This document shows positions 39,558-47,479 of a stretch of 64,000 nucleotides of DNA, piece by piece. The notes under the pieces are model-generated. The model did no database searches. It was not told where the DNA came from and saw only the letters and a program-made list of their open reading frames with translations. Numbering within the stretch: the first letter of the stretch is position 1; each line of letters begins with the position of its first letter. Source of the stretch: Rhodopseudomonas_A palustris_F (lineage in GTDB: Bacteria; Pseudomonadota; Alphaproteobacteria; Rhizobiales; Xanthobacteraceae); the NCBI RefSeq assembly GCF_000013745.1, contig NC_007925.1:2480001-2544000 (forward strand), in the 5' to 3' direction. The translations under genes and the position numbers were made by a program.

Positions 39558-41441
39558 TCACCCCTGCGCCTGGTCGTAGGACGCGCTCGCCGCCAGCCAG
39601 GTTTCTTCGGCCTTCTGCAACGCGGCTTCGGCACCGGCGCGGGCCTTGCTGAGTTGCGCCGCCTGTTTCGGATCTTTCTTGAACAGATCGGGCAGCGCCA
39701 GCGCGGTGTCGAGCTTGGCGATGATGCCGGTGATGCGCTCCATCTCGGCCTCGGCCGCGGCGATCTGTGCCTTCAACGACGGTTTCTTCTCGCCCTTGGC
39801 ACGCGCGACCTTGCCGTTGCCGCGATCATTGCCGCCGTCCTGGCCGCCGCGATCGCGCGGGCTGGCGCGCATGCCGCGGCTCGACAGCACCGAGCGGCGA
39901 TAATCGTCGAGGTCGCCGTCGTACGGCGTCACCTTGTGGTCGGCAACCACCCACAACTGATCGGCGCAGGCCTCGATCAGGTAGCGATCATGCGACACCA
40001 TGATCACCGCGCCGGGATAATCGTTGATCGCTTCTGCCAACGCAGCGCGGCTGTCGATGTCGAGATGGTTGGTCGGCTCGTCGAGGATGATCATGTTGGG
40101 ACCGAAGAAGGTGGCTAGCCCCAGCAATAGCCGCGCCTTCTCGCCGCCCGAGAGCGACTTCACGATGGTGTCGCCGGCCTTGCCGGAGAAGCCGAGCGCG
40201 CCGGTGCGGCCGCGGATCTTGGTTTCGGTGGCGTCCGGCATCAGCTTGCGGACGTGGTCGTAGGGCGAGCCGTCCTCGTTGAGTTCGTCGAGCTGATGCT
40301 GCGCGAAGTAAGCGATCGCCAATTTGTCGGCGCGGATCACCGAGCCGGAGAACGGCGCCAAGCGGTTGGCCAACAGCTTCACCAAGGTGGACTTGCCGTT
40401 GCCGTTGGAACCGAGCAGCGCGATGCGGTCTTCGGTATCGATCCGCAGCGTGACGTTCTTCAGCACCGGGTGCTTCTTGTCGTAGCCGACGGTGACGTTG
40501 TCGACGGCGATGATCGGCGGCGACAGGATCTTTTCCGGCGCCGGGAAGTGGAATTCCTTGACGTCCTGCGTCACCAGCGCCGACACCGGCTTCATCCGCT
40601 CCAGCATTTTCACGCGCGACTGCGCCTGACGAGCCTTGGAGGCAGTGGCCTTGAAGCGGTCGACGAACGACTGCAGATGCTTGCGCTGCGCCTCCTGGCG
40701 CTTGAAGTTCTTGGCGTCGAGCGCTTCCTTGTTGGCGCGGAATTCCTCATAGGCGGAATACGTGCCGCGGTAATGCACCAGCTTGCCGCGATCCAGATGC
40801 AGGATCTCGTTGACCGAGGTGTCGAGCAGATCGCGGTCATGGCTGATCACGATCACGGTGCGCGGATAGTTGGCGAGATGGTCCTCCAGCCAAAGCGTGC
40901 CTTCGAGATCGAGATAGTTGGTCGGCTCGTCGAGCAGCAACAGATCGGGCGCCGAGAACAGCGTGGCGGCGAGCGCCACCCGCATCCGCCAGCCGCCGGA
41001 GAATTCCGAACAGGAGCGCGCTTGGTCGGCGGTGGAGAAGCCGAGGCCCGAGAGGATGGCGGCGGCGCGGGCGGGGGCGGAATGGGCGTCGATGTCGACC
41101 AGCCGGGTCTGGATCTCGGCGATGCGGTGCGGATCGTGCGCGGTTTCGGCTTCGATCAGCAGCGCATCGCGTTCCAGATCGGCCTTCAGCACAACTTCGA
41201 GCAACGTCTCCGGGCCGTTCGGGGCTTCCTGGGCGAGGCTGCCGATCCGCCAGCGCGGCGGCAGCGAAATGCTGCCGGTTTCGGTCGGCAGGTCGCCGCG
41301 AATGGCGTGGAACAGGGTGGATTTGCCGGCGCCGTTGCGGCCGATGAAGCCGACCCGGGCGCCCGGCGCGATCTGCGCGGTGCCGTGATCGATCAACAGC
41401 CGTCCGGCAAGCCGGATCGAGATTTCATTGAGTGAGAGCAT
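39558..41441 (-). CDS. ABC-F family ATPase (Uup-like)
   Basis: Two ABC domains in one soluble chain, as in ABC-F proteins that act on ribosomes or nucleic acids. Walker A motifs are GRNGAGKSTLFHAI (first) and GSNGNGKSTLVKLL (second). The signatures are EFSGGWRMRVALA and SLSGGEKARLLLG, and both Walker B segments (LLLDEPTNYLDLE, IILDEPTNHLDID) are intact. A linker with basic residues sits between the domains. The last ~90 residues (KAQIAAAEAEMERITGIIAK) form a coiled coil as in Uup. No membrane domain. Length 627. Confidence 0.92.
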   Translation of the reverse strand: MLSLNEISIRLAGRLLIDHGTAQIAPGARVGFIGRNGAGKSTLFHAIRGDLPTETGSISLPPRWRIGSLAQEAPNGPETLLEVVLKADLERDALLIEAETAHDPHRIAEIQTRLVDIDAHSAPARAAAILSGLGFSTADQARSCSEFSGGWRMRVALAATLFSAPDLLLLDEPTNYLDLEGTLWLEDHLANYPRTVIVISHDRDLLDTSVNEILHLDRGKLVHYRGTYSAYEEFRANKEALDAKNFKRQEAQRKHLQSFVDRFKATASKARQAQSRVKMLERMKPVSALVTQDVKEFHFPAPEKILSPPIIAVDNVTVGYDKKHPVLKNVTLRIDTEDRIALLGSNGNGKSTLVKLLANRLAPFSGSVIRADKLAIAYFAQHQLDELNEDGSPYDHVRKLMPDATETKIRGRTGALGFSGKAGDTIVKSLSGGEKARLLLGLATFFGPNMIILDEPTNHLDIDSRAALAEAINDYPGAVIMVSHDRYLIEACADQLWVVADHKVTPYDGDLDDYRRSVLSSRGMRASPRDRGGQDGGNDRGNGKVARAKGEKKPSLKAQIAAAEAEMERITGIIAKLDTALALPDLFKKDPKQAAQLSKARAGAEAALQKAEETWLAASASYDQAQG

Positions 41442-41505
41442 GGCGCGTTGTGACCGGCTCCCCGGTCAAACGCAACCCCGCATGCGGGCCAGGTCTTCCG
41501 GGGCG

Positions 41506-41691
41506 CTAGTCTTTGGCCTCCCGGCGTCGCATTTCGGCGACCAGGTGCGCAAGCTGGTCCGGCAGTTTGGGGGGCTCCGGTGGCATGCTTTGCTGCAGCT
41601 TTTCACCGATCGCCCGGCAGATCGAGCGGCTGGTTCGCCCGTCGAGTGGTTCGCTGTCGCTTGCAATCGGCATCGCCTGTTCCAGTGTCAT
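41506..41691 (-). CDS. Small protein, possibly NepR-like
   Basis: A 61-residue frame starts with ATG, 64 bases upstream of the ABC-F start on the same strand. The core CRAIGEKLQQSMPPEPPK followed by LPDQLAHLVAEMRR has the layout of the anti-sigma factor NepR motif: an IG-led helix, a Pro-rich turn, then an amphipathic helix. The match is loose and by eye. Other readings are an unrelated short helical protein. The ribosome site is weak (GAAG). The composition supports a real gene. Confidence 0.5.
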   Translation of the reverse strand: MTLEQAMPIASDSEPLDGRTSRSICRAIGEKLQQSMPPEPPKLPDQLAHLVAEMRRREAKD

Positions 41692-42011
41692 GTTGTCTTC
41701 ACAGTACTAAGTCCACGGCCCTGCAATGGTTTCGCTGCCCCGGGATTGCCCGCGGTTTCGGTAAAAATAGAATAAATAGCCGCCGCTTTTGGGTGGCAAG
41801 TCGGGAGAATCCTGACACGGCGGGGCTCGGTCGGGCTCGCGGCGTTAAGTTTTTCTTGCGATGGCCGAGAGACCGAGGGGTTTGGCGCGCCGGGCGGGAC
41901 GCGGCGGCCGAGTGGGCGCGCCGGTGCCGCGGCTTGCCGTTCAGGAACGGCGTCGATATAAGCGCCGCAACTCTCCGAAACTCCCAATCTTCCGCATCTC
42001 AAGGACAAAAC
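41692..42011. other. Intergenic region upstream of ndk
   Basis: No gene seen in these 320 bases. They carry the ndk promoter at 41934-41962 and the start region of the small gene on the other strand. Confidence 0.6.
41934..41962 (+). promoter_or_regulatory. Likely sigma-70 promoter for ndk
   Basis: TTGCCG is followed by exactly 17 bases and TATAAG. A transcript starting about seven bases later would have a leader of roughly 45 bases before the ndk ATG. Confidence 0.6.
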
Positions 42012-42434
42012 ATGGCCATTGAACGCACCTTTTCGATTCTCAAGCCCGATGCCACGAAGCGCAATCTGACGGGCGCGATCAATGCGCTGATCGAGCAGGC
42101 GGGGCTTCGCATCGTCGCGCAGAAGCGCATTCGCATGACCCGCGACCAGGCCGAGACCTTCTACGCCGTGCACAAGGCGCGGCCGTTCTTCGGCGAGCTG
42201 GTCGACTTCATGGTGTCCGGCCCGGTGGTGGTGCAGGTGCTGGAAGGCGAGGGTGCCGTGCTGAAGTATCGCGACGTGATGGGCGCCACCGATCCGTCGA
42301 AGGCCGCCGACGGCACCATCCGCAAGGCGCATGCGCAGTCGATCGGCGAGAACTCGGTGCACGGCTCCGACGCCCCGGAAACCGCGGCGATCGAAATCGC
42401 GCAGTTCTTCTCCGGCAACGAAATCGTCGGCTGA
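42012..42434 (+). CDS. ndk: Nucleoside diphosphate kinase
   Basis: Balances nucleoside triphosphate pools by ping-pong phosphate transfer. The phosphohistidine is His117 in ENSVHGSDAPE. MAIERTFSILKPDATKR is the standard opening, with AVHKARPFFGELVDFM following. Length 140. AGGA lies before the ATG. It works downstream of gmk in GTP supply. A stable hairpin follows the stop. Confidence 0.97.
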   Translation: MAIERTFSILKPDATKRNLTGAINALIEQAGLRIVAQKRIRMTRDQAETFYAVHKARPFFGELVDFMVSGPVVVQVLEGEGAVLKYRDVMGATDPSKAADGTIRKAHAQSIGENSVHGSDAPETAAIEIAQFFSGNEIVG

Positions 42435-42452
42435 TCGGTTCTCAATCTCGAC

Positions 42453-42490
42453 ATCACGCCAGGCATTGATCGACACTCGCCTGGCGTGAT
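42453..42490 (+). terminator. Stem-loop after ndk, without T-tract
   Basis: ATCACGCCAGGC and GCCTGGCGTGAT are perfect 12-base inverses around a 14-base loop. There is no run of T behind it, so it may stabilise the ndk 3' end or act on the next gene rather than terminate intrinsically. Confidence 0.5.
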
Positions 42491-42516
42491 GCTATGCCAC
42501 ACACCGTGAGGTCGCT

Positions 42517-43365
42517 GTGGACTGGGTGCTGCAAATCTTCGATTCCGTAAGTCTCGGGACGCTCGCCGGCCAGTTCCATAGCGAAATGCAGCAGCCGACG
42601 TTCTGGCTCGCAGTCGGCAAAATCATCTGGATCAACGTCCTTCTGTCCGGCGACAACGCACTGGTGATCGCGCTGGCCTGCCGGGCGCTCGATCCGCGAC
42701 AGCGGCTGTGGGGCATGATCCTCGGCGCCGGCATCGCGGTGGTGCTGCGGATCATCTTCACCGGCATCGTCGCGACGCTGATGGAGCTGCCCTATCTGAA
42801 GCTGATCGGCGGTCTGATCCTGATCGTGATCGCAGCCAAACTGCTGGTTCCAGACGAAGACGACGAGAACAGCATCAAGGCCGCCTCGCATCTTTGGCGC
42901 GCGGTGCAGATCGTGGTCGTCGCCGACATCGTGATGAGTCTCGACAATGTGATCGCGGTGGCCGCGGCGGCCAATGGCAGCGTTCCGTTGCTGGTCCTTG
43001 GCCTCGCCATCAGCATCCCGCTGATCGTCGCCGGGGCGGCGCTGATCATGCTGGTGTTGAATCGGCTGCCGATCCTGGTGTGGGCCGGCGCCGCGTTGCT
43101 GGGCTGGATCGCCGGCGACATCATGGCGACCGATCCCGCGGTGCATCCCTGGTTGCAGCGGCTGCTGGATGGCCAGATCGGCATCGATCTCGATCTGACA
43201 TCGCCGCTGTTCGGCGTCGCCAAGCATCTCGCCGGCTTCGAAAATCTCGGTGAATTCACGCTGTCGCTGGCAGGAGCGATTGTGGTGCTGAGCGTCGGAA
43301 CGCTGTGGCGGCGCTCGAAACTGCGCGAGGTCGCGGCGGACGCCGCCCGGATCGATCCGGCCTGA
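42517..43365 (+). CDS. TerC family membrane protein (YjbE-like)
   Basis: This 282-residue protein has about seven membrane segments. Metal-coordinating acidic residues of the TerC family are seen in INVLLSGDNALVIALA and in IVMSLDNVIAVAAAA (the two SGDN/SLDN motifs). Relatives export Mn(II) or assist metal loading of exported proteins. The start is a GTG behind GAGG (MDWVLQIFD). The C-terminal 40 residues lead to one more helix. No riboswitch could be recognised ahead of it. Confidence 0.88.
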   Translation: MDWVLQIFDSVSLGTLAGQFHSEMQQPTFWLAVGKIIWINVLLSGDNALVIALACRALDPRQRLWGMILGAGIAVVLRIIFTGIVATLMELPYLKLIGGLILIVIAAKLLVPDEDDENSIKAASHLWRAVQIVVVADIVMSLDNVIAVAAAANGSVPLLVLGLAISIPLIVAGAALIMLVLNRLPILVWAGAALLGWIAGDIMATDPAVHPWLQRLLDGQIGIDLDLTSPLFGVAKHLAGFENLGEFTLSLAGAIVVLSVGTLWRRSKLREVAADAARIDPA

Positions 43366-43691
43366 TCAGCGAAAAGGACCGCCGCACCGAGCCGGCTGGC
43401 TTCGCACGGAGGCTTGCGAATACCGCCGTTTCGTGTTGCAATCGCTTCACAATCGGAGTTAGGCCGTTCGACTGTGCGTTTCACCACAAGAAAACAAACA
43501 GACATCGGGAAGCCGGTTTGTGGCGCGGCACGCATGAAGCGTGGCGCGTCTTTTTCGTCGTGGGTGTTTTGCGGCAAGGTGGATCCGGCTTGCCGTCGGA
43601 AATGCTCTCAACTCGACCATAAGGATGCGCGCCGACTGATCGCAACGCCGGAATCCACTTTTGCGAGCAAGCGCGCTGGAGGAGACAGACG
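43366..43691 (+). other. Long region upstream of the cold-shock gene
   Basis: These 326 bases hold no convincing gene. Cold-shock mRNAs often carry long, temperature-responsive leaders, and this may be one. A TTGCAA at 43436 is a weak -35 candidate without a good -10. Confidence 0.4.
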
Positions 43692-43895
43692 ATGCAGAAA
43701 GGCACCGTCAAATGGTTCAACCCGACCAAGGGCTATGGGTTCATCCGGCCGACCACCGGGGACAAGGACGTGTTCGTCCATATCTCGGCGGTCGAACGCG
43801 CGGGACTTAGCACCCTCAATGAAAACCAGACCATCGAATACGAGCTGGTCGAAAATCGCGGCAAGACCTCCGCGGAAAACCTGAAGATCTCGTAA
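43692..43895 (+). CDS. cspA: Cold-shock protein
   Basis: Single-stranded nucleic-acid-binding beta-barrel. MQKGTVKWFNPTKGYGFIRP contains RNP1 (KGYGFI), and KDVFVHISAVERAGL contains RNP2 (VFVHI). Length 67. The ribosome site GGAGGAGAC lies before the ATG. The name reflects the family; which paralogue this is cannot be told. A strong terminator follows. Confidence 0.95.
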   Translation: MQKGTVKWFNPTKGYGFIRPTTGDKDVFVHISAVERAGLSTLNENQTIEYELVENRGKTSAENLKIS

Positions 43896-43925
43896 CCCGC
43901 CATCGCGCAGTTGTCGTGACGACGG

Positions 43926-43951
43926 CCCCCGGCGCGCAGCCGGGGGTTTTT
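43926..43951 (+). terminator. Rho-independent terminator of the cold-shock gene
   Basis: The stem CCCCCGGC-gcgca-GCCGGGGG is perfect, followed by TTTTT. It ends two bases before the convergent yceI stop codon. Confidence 0.9.
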
Positions 43952-43952
43952 G

Positions 43953-44528
43953 CTAGCGGGTGGATGTCGCGATCAGGTCGATGTCGACGCCGACCGCAAA
44001 GCCCACATAGGCGTCGCTGTTCCAGGCGTTTTGTCCGACCCCAAAGGCGTTGCGCAACAGCTCGACATGGCCTTTGGCGTGGGCGGTGCCGTTCTCGACG
44101 TCGAGCGTGAACGGCAGCACCAGGTCGCGGCTGATGCCGTGCAGCGACAGCGTCCCCTGCGCCTCATAAGCGTTGCCGCCCTTGCCGACGAAACGCTTGG
44201 CCTCGAAGGTCGCGGTGGGGAAGCGGGCGACGTCGAACCAGTCTTCGCCGGGCAGTGCCTGGTCGCGCTGCTTGTCGCCGGTGTTGGCGCTGCCGAGCTC
44301 GACGAGGATCAGGGCGTGGCCGCTGTCGGGTTGGGCGGGATCGAAGTCGATCGTCGCCTGATAGCGGCTGAACTTGCCCTGAAAGTGTTCGCCGGTTTGC
44401 GTCCCGGAAAACCCGATCTGGCTTCGCGCCGGGTCGACCTTCCAGCTCGCCGCCTCGGCGGCGTCGGTGACAGCTGCGCCGAGCGCGACAACGGCCAGGA
44501 TCCGCGCAGCTTTGGCAAAGCCGGTCAT
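43953..44528 (-). CDS. YceI family periplasmic protein
   Basis: A signal peptide (AARILAVVALGAAVTDAAEA) precedes a lipocalin-like fold that binds isoprenoid-type ligands in the YceI family. Family marks are WKVDPARSQIGFSGTQ, GKFSRYQATIDFDP and TLSLHGISRDLVLPF. Length 191. It overlaps the cytochrome gene by four bases (ATGA) and is the last gene of the yceI-cytochrome-yceI operon. This copy is more divergent than the one at 45166. Confidence 0.88.
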   Translation of the reverse strand: MTGFAKAARILAVVALGAAVTDAAEAASWKVDPARSQIGFSGTQTGEHFQGKFSRYQATIDFDPAQPDSGHALILVELGSANTGDKQRDQALPGEDWFDVARFPTATFEAKRFVGKGGNAYEAQGTLSLHGISRDLVLPFTLDVENGTAHAKGHVELLRNAFGVGQNAWNSDAYVGFAVGVDIDLIATSTR

Positions 44529-45136
44529 GTCGGCGTCCTTTCCGAATGTGCGCCGTCCGACGCGGTCTTGCCCGAGGGTTTCACGACGGGCAGCATCCGA
44601 TGCAGCACATCGTCACCGACGACAAAATGATGTCGCAGCGCCGCGGCGCTGTGTAGCCCGATCAGCGCGATCAGCACGAAGGCGCCATAGGCGTGGATAT
44701 TGTCGACCACGGCGGACCAGCGCGCCTTGTCGGCCAATTGCGGCAGCCATGGCAGATCTGGCCAGCTCAATACCCCGAACAGCACGGTCGGAATCCGCAG
44801 CGGCGAGACCGAGACCAGCGCCCAGCCGGTTAACGGCAGTCCGATCATCAGGAGATAGAGCAGCCAATGGCTGCCGGCCGCGGCCTTGCGTTCGAGTTGC
44901 GGCATGGTGTCGGGCAAGGCCGGCGGCCGATGCGTCAGCCGCCACAACATCCGCAGCACGGCGAGGCCGAGGACGCTGATGCCGATCGATTTGTGCAGCT
45001 GATAGAGCTGAAACTTGGTCGCCATTGCGATCGGCGCGTGCGCCATCGTCAGGCCGATGATGATCAGCGCGACGATCAGCGCTGCGATCAGCCAATGCAG
45101 GCCGATCGCAACGCCGGTATAGCGGGAGCGGGTCAT
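44525..45136 (-). CDS. Cytochrome b561
   Basis: Four-helix di-haem membrane protein of the bacterial b561 family. Haem histidines are expected at IGLHWLIAALIV, YQLHKSIGISVLGL, GSHWLLYLLM and ALIGLHSAAALRHHF. Such proteins move electrons from quinol or superoxide. The C-terminal tail is hydrophilic. It lies 29 bases after yceI and overlaps the second yceI. The combination of b561 with YceI proteins is frequent and suggests a shared isoprenoid-quinone role. Confidence 0.9.
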   Translation of the reverse strand: MTRSRYTGVAIGLHWLIAALIVALIIIGLTMAHAPIAMATKFQLYQLHKSIGISVLGLAVLRMLWRLTHRPPALPDTMPQLERKAAAGSHWLLYLLMIGLPLTGWALVSVSPLRIPTVLFGVLSWPDLPWLPQLADKARWSAVVDNIHAYGAFVLIALIGLHSAAALRHHFVVGDDVLHRMLPVVKPSGKTASDGAHSERTPT

Positions 45137-45165
45137 CTCGCGACCGCGGTTCTCAGGTGTAAGCT

Positions 45166-45765
45166 CTACTTTTCAAACGCGGCGCTGATGGTGATCTCGA
45201 CATCGTCGCCGATCAGCGGCACGTAGGTCTTGACGCCGAAATCGCTACGCTTGAGCGAGCCGGTGAGATCGAAGCCGACGGTGACCTTCTTGTTCAGCGG
45301 ATTGACGCCGGCGCCGTGCAGCTTGGCATTGAGCGTCAGCGGTTTGGTGACGCCGTGCAGGGTGAAGTTGCCGGTCACCTTGGCCTCATTCGGGCCGGTG
45401 GGGGTGACGCTGGTGGCCTTGAAGGTGATCTGCGGGAAGGCCTTGGCGTCGAGCCATTGGTCGCTCTTCAGCTCGTCATTGAGCTTGGCGACCGGCGTAT
45501 TCACCGAGATGGTCGGCACGGTGACGTCGAAGGTGCTCTTCGCCGGCGCCTTCGGATCGAGCTGCAGCGTGCCCGAGACGTCGCTGAACCGGCCGCGGAA
45601 ATTGGTGAAGCCCATATGGGAGACGCCGAACTCCACCTGGGTGTGGCCGGGGTCGACGGCGTAGGTGCCGGCTTCGACCTGCGGGGCCGCGGCGGTTTGC
45701 GCCAGCGCCGGGACGGTGAAGGCCAAAGTGGCGGCCAGGACGGGCAACAGCAGAGATCGCGCCAT
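45166..45765 (-). CDS. YceI family periplasmic protein
   Basis: A signal peptide (LLLPVLAATLAFTVPALA) leads to YAVDPGHTQVEFGVSHMGF, the typical first strand pair, then NFRGRFSDVSGTLQLDP and NFTLHGVTKPLTLNA. The ATG giving MARSLLLPV follows AAGGAG, so the upstream ATG is not used. Length 199. It is the first gene of the three-gene operon, divergent from the LysR gene by 97 bases that include the LysR-type site. Confidence 0.93.
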   Translation of the reverse strand: MARSLLLPVLAATLAFTVPALAQTAAAPQVEAGTYAVDPGHTQVEFGVSHMGFTNFRGRFSDVSGTLQLDPKAPAKSTFDVTVPTISVNTPVAKLNDELKSDQWLDAKAFPQITFKATSVTPTGPNEAKVTGNFTLHGVTKPLTLNAKLHGAGVNPLNKKVTVGFDLTGSLKRSDFGVKTYVPLIGDDVEITISAAFEK

Positions 45766-45843
45766 GAAAATAGCTCCTTTTTGCAAGTTGATAGCGTTTA
45801 CCGCAGGAATTTGGCCGAAAATAGAGAAAGAGTTTAGCTCGGG

Positions 45844-45864
45844 ATGATCTATTATTTAGATCAT
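45844..45864. promoter_or_regulatory. LysR-type regulatory site
   Basis: ATGATCTA and TAGATCAT are perfect inverses with five bases between. Within it ATC-N9-GAT and T-N11-A are exact matches to the LysR-type recognition rule. It touches the LysR start codon (45863) and lies about 80 bases before the yceI start. Confidence 0.75.
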
Positions 45865-46783
45865 GTCTGATGCTCTCACCCTGGATCAAATCCAGCTGCT
45901 GCTCGCCGTGGTTGATCACGGCAGCTTTTCCGGCGCTGCGCGAAAACTCAACCGCGCGCAATCGGCGGTCACCTACGGCATCCAGAAGCTGGAGGCGCAG
46001 CTTGGCGTGGCGCTGTTCGATCGCTCGAGCTATCGGCCGTCATTGACCGAAGCCGGACGCGCGCTGTTGCCGCGGGCGCGGCGCATCGTCGATGAAACCG
46101 CGGCGCTGCGCGACCAGGCGCAGGGGCTGGCCGGCGGGCTGGAAGCCGAACTGACCTTGGTGATCGACGCGATGTTTCCGATGCCGCGGCTGGTCGAGGC
46201 GCTGCGCGCCTTCACGGCGAAATTCCCGACGGTGCCGCCGCGGATTTACGTGCAGTCGATGGGGGCGGGGACGGAATTTGTGCTCAACGGCACCTGCATG
46301 ATCGGCCTGCTCTCAATGGTGTTCAGCGACACGGCGGGGCTGCAGCACGTGCCGCTGCTCACCGTGCAGCTGTTGCCGGTGGTGGCGCAGGACCACCCGC
46401 TGGCGCAGCTCGACGGACCGATTCCGACCGACGTCATCCGGCGCCATCTGCAGCTGGTGCTGACCGATCGCTCGGCGCTGACCGAGGGGCGCGATTACGG
46501 CGTGCTGTCGTCGCAGACCTGGCGGGTGGCGGATCTCGGCACCAAGCACGCCATGCTGCTGGCCGGGCTCGGCTGGGGCAGTATGCCGACGCATCTGGTG
46601 GCTGATGACGTGCGCGACGGCCGCCTCAAGGTGATCCATCCCGCCGAGTTCGACGCTCGCACCGCGCATCTGGTGATGGGCGCCGCGCATCTGGCGTCGC
46701 GGCCGCTCGGGCCTGCCGCGCTATGGATGATGCGGCATTTTTTTGAAACCGCGGCCGAGGAGGCCGGCGGCGCCACGCAATGA
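45863..46783 (+). CDS. LysR family transcriptional regulator
   Basis: The N-terminal winged HTH covers residues 5-64 (LDQIQLLLAVVDHGSFSGAARKLNRAQSAVTYGIQKLE). The effector-binding domain follows with two alpha/beta subdomains. It is divergent from the yceI-b561-yceI operon and should control it and itself through the site at 45844-45864. The effector is unknown; the partner genes suggest a redox or isoprenoid signal. Length 306. The start codon lies inside the regulatory site, so autorepression by direct occlusion is plausible. Confidence 0.93.
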   Translation: MSDALTLDQIQLLLAVVDHGSFSGAARKLNRAQSAVTYGIQKLEAQLGVALFDRSSYRPSLTEAGRALLPRARRIVDETAALRDQAQGLAGGLEAELTLVIDAMFPMPRLVEALRAFTAKFPTVPPRIYVQSMGAGTEFVLNGTCMIGLLSMVFSDTAGLQHVPLLTVQLLPVVAQDHPLAQLDGPIPTDVIRRHLQLVLTDRSALTEGRDYGVLSSQTWRVADLGTKHAMLLAGLGWGSMPTHLVADDVRDGRLKVIHPAEFDARTAHLVMGAAHLASRPLGPAALWMMRHFFETAAEEAGGATQ

Positions 46784-46817
46784 AGCAGCCGAGGGTCGGC
46801 GGCGGTCGCGGCCGAGG

Positions 46818-47474
46818 TCAATGCGGCGGCGGCACGATCAGGCTGTCGTCGCAGCTCTGCAACGTCACCAGCCGGCAATAGTCGCCGTCGAGCCGGGCGG
46901 CGTCCGAGGCCACCAGCCGCAGCGCTTCCGGATAGATCTTGTGTTCGACGCTCAGCACCCGCGCGGCGAGGCTGTCGGCGTCGTCGTCGTCGCGCACCGC
47001 CACCGCTCCCTGCATCACGATCGGGCCGGCGTCGGTCTCCGGAATGACGAAATGCACCGTGGCGCCGGAAATCTTGACGCCGGCGCGCAGCGCCTGGCCG
47101 TGCGGGTCGAGCCCGGGAAACGACGGCAGCAGCGAGGGGTGGATGTTCAGCATCTTGCCGTGCCAGCGCTGCACGAAATCGGCGGTGAACAGCCGCATGA
47201 AGCCGCCGAGGCAGATCAGCTCGACGCGGGCGTCGTCGAGCACCGCCTGCAGCTTGGCCTCGAAGCCGGCGCGGTCCTTGCCGAACGGCTTGCTCTCCAC
47301 CACCACGGTCGCAATCCCGCTCTGCGCGGCGATCGCCAGCCCCCCGGCAGAGGGCGTATTGGAGATCACCGCGACAATCTCGGCGGGAAAATCCGCGTCG
47401 GCCAATGCGGCGTCGATCAGCGCGGCCATGTTGGAGCCGCGCCCGGAAATCAGGATGGCGGTGCGGCGCTTCAC
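46818..47474 (-). CDS. purN: Phosphoribosylglycinamide formyltransferase
   Basis: Transfers formyl from 10-formyl-THF to GAR in purine synthesis. The start of the fold is TAILISGRGSNMAALIDAA. The folate-binding/catalytic region is MLNIHPSLLPSFPG with ATVHFVIPETDAGPIV. I use the GTG giving MKRRTAIL, as in relatives; another GTG 12 bases upstream overlaps the purM stop. purM-purN order is standard. Length 218. Confidence 0.95.
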   Translation of the reverse strand: MKRRTAILISGRGSNMAALIDAALADADFPAEIVAVISNTPSAGGLAIAAQSGIATVVVESKPFGKDRAGFEAKLQAVLDDARVELICLGGFMRLFTADFVQRWHGKMLNIHPSLLPSFPGLDPHGQALRAGVKISGATVHFVIPETDAGPIVMQGAVAVRDDDDADSLAARVLSVEHKIYPEALRLVASDAARLDGDYCRLVTLQSCDDSLIVPPPH

Positions 47475-47479
47475 GGAAA

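Noticed and set aside
42435..42516. Manganese riboswitch ahead of the TerC gene
   Set aside because: Only one simple hairpin is present; the multi-helix yybP-ykoY core cannot be fitted in this short gap.
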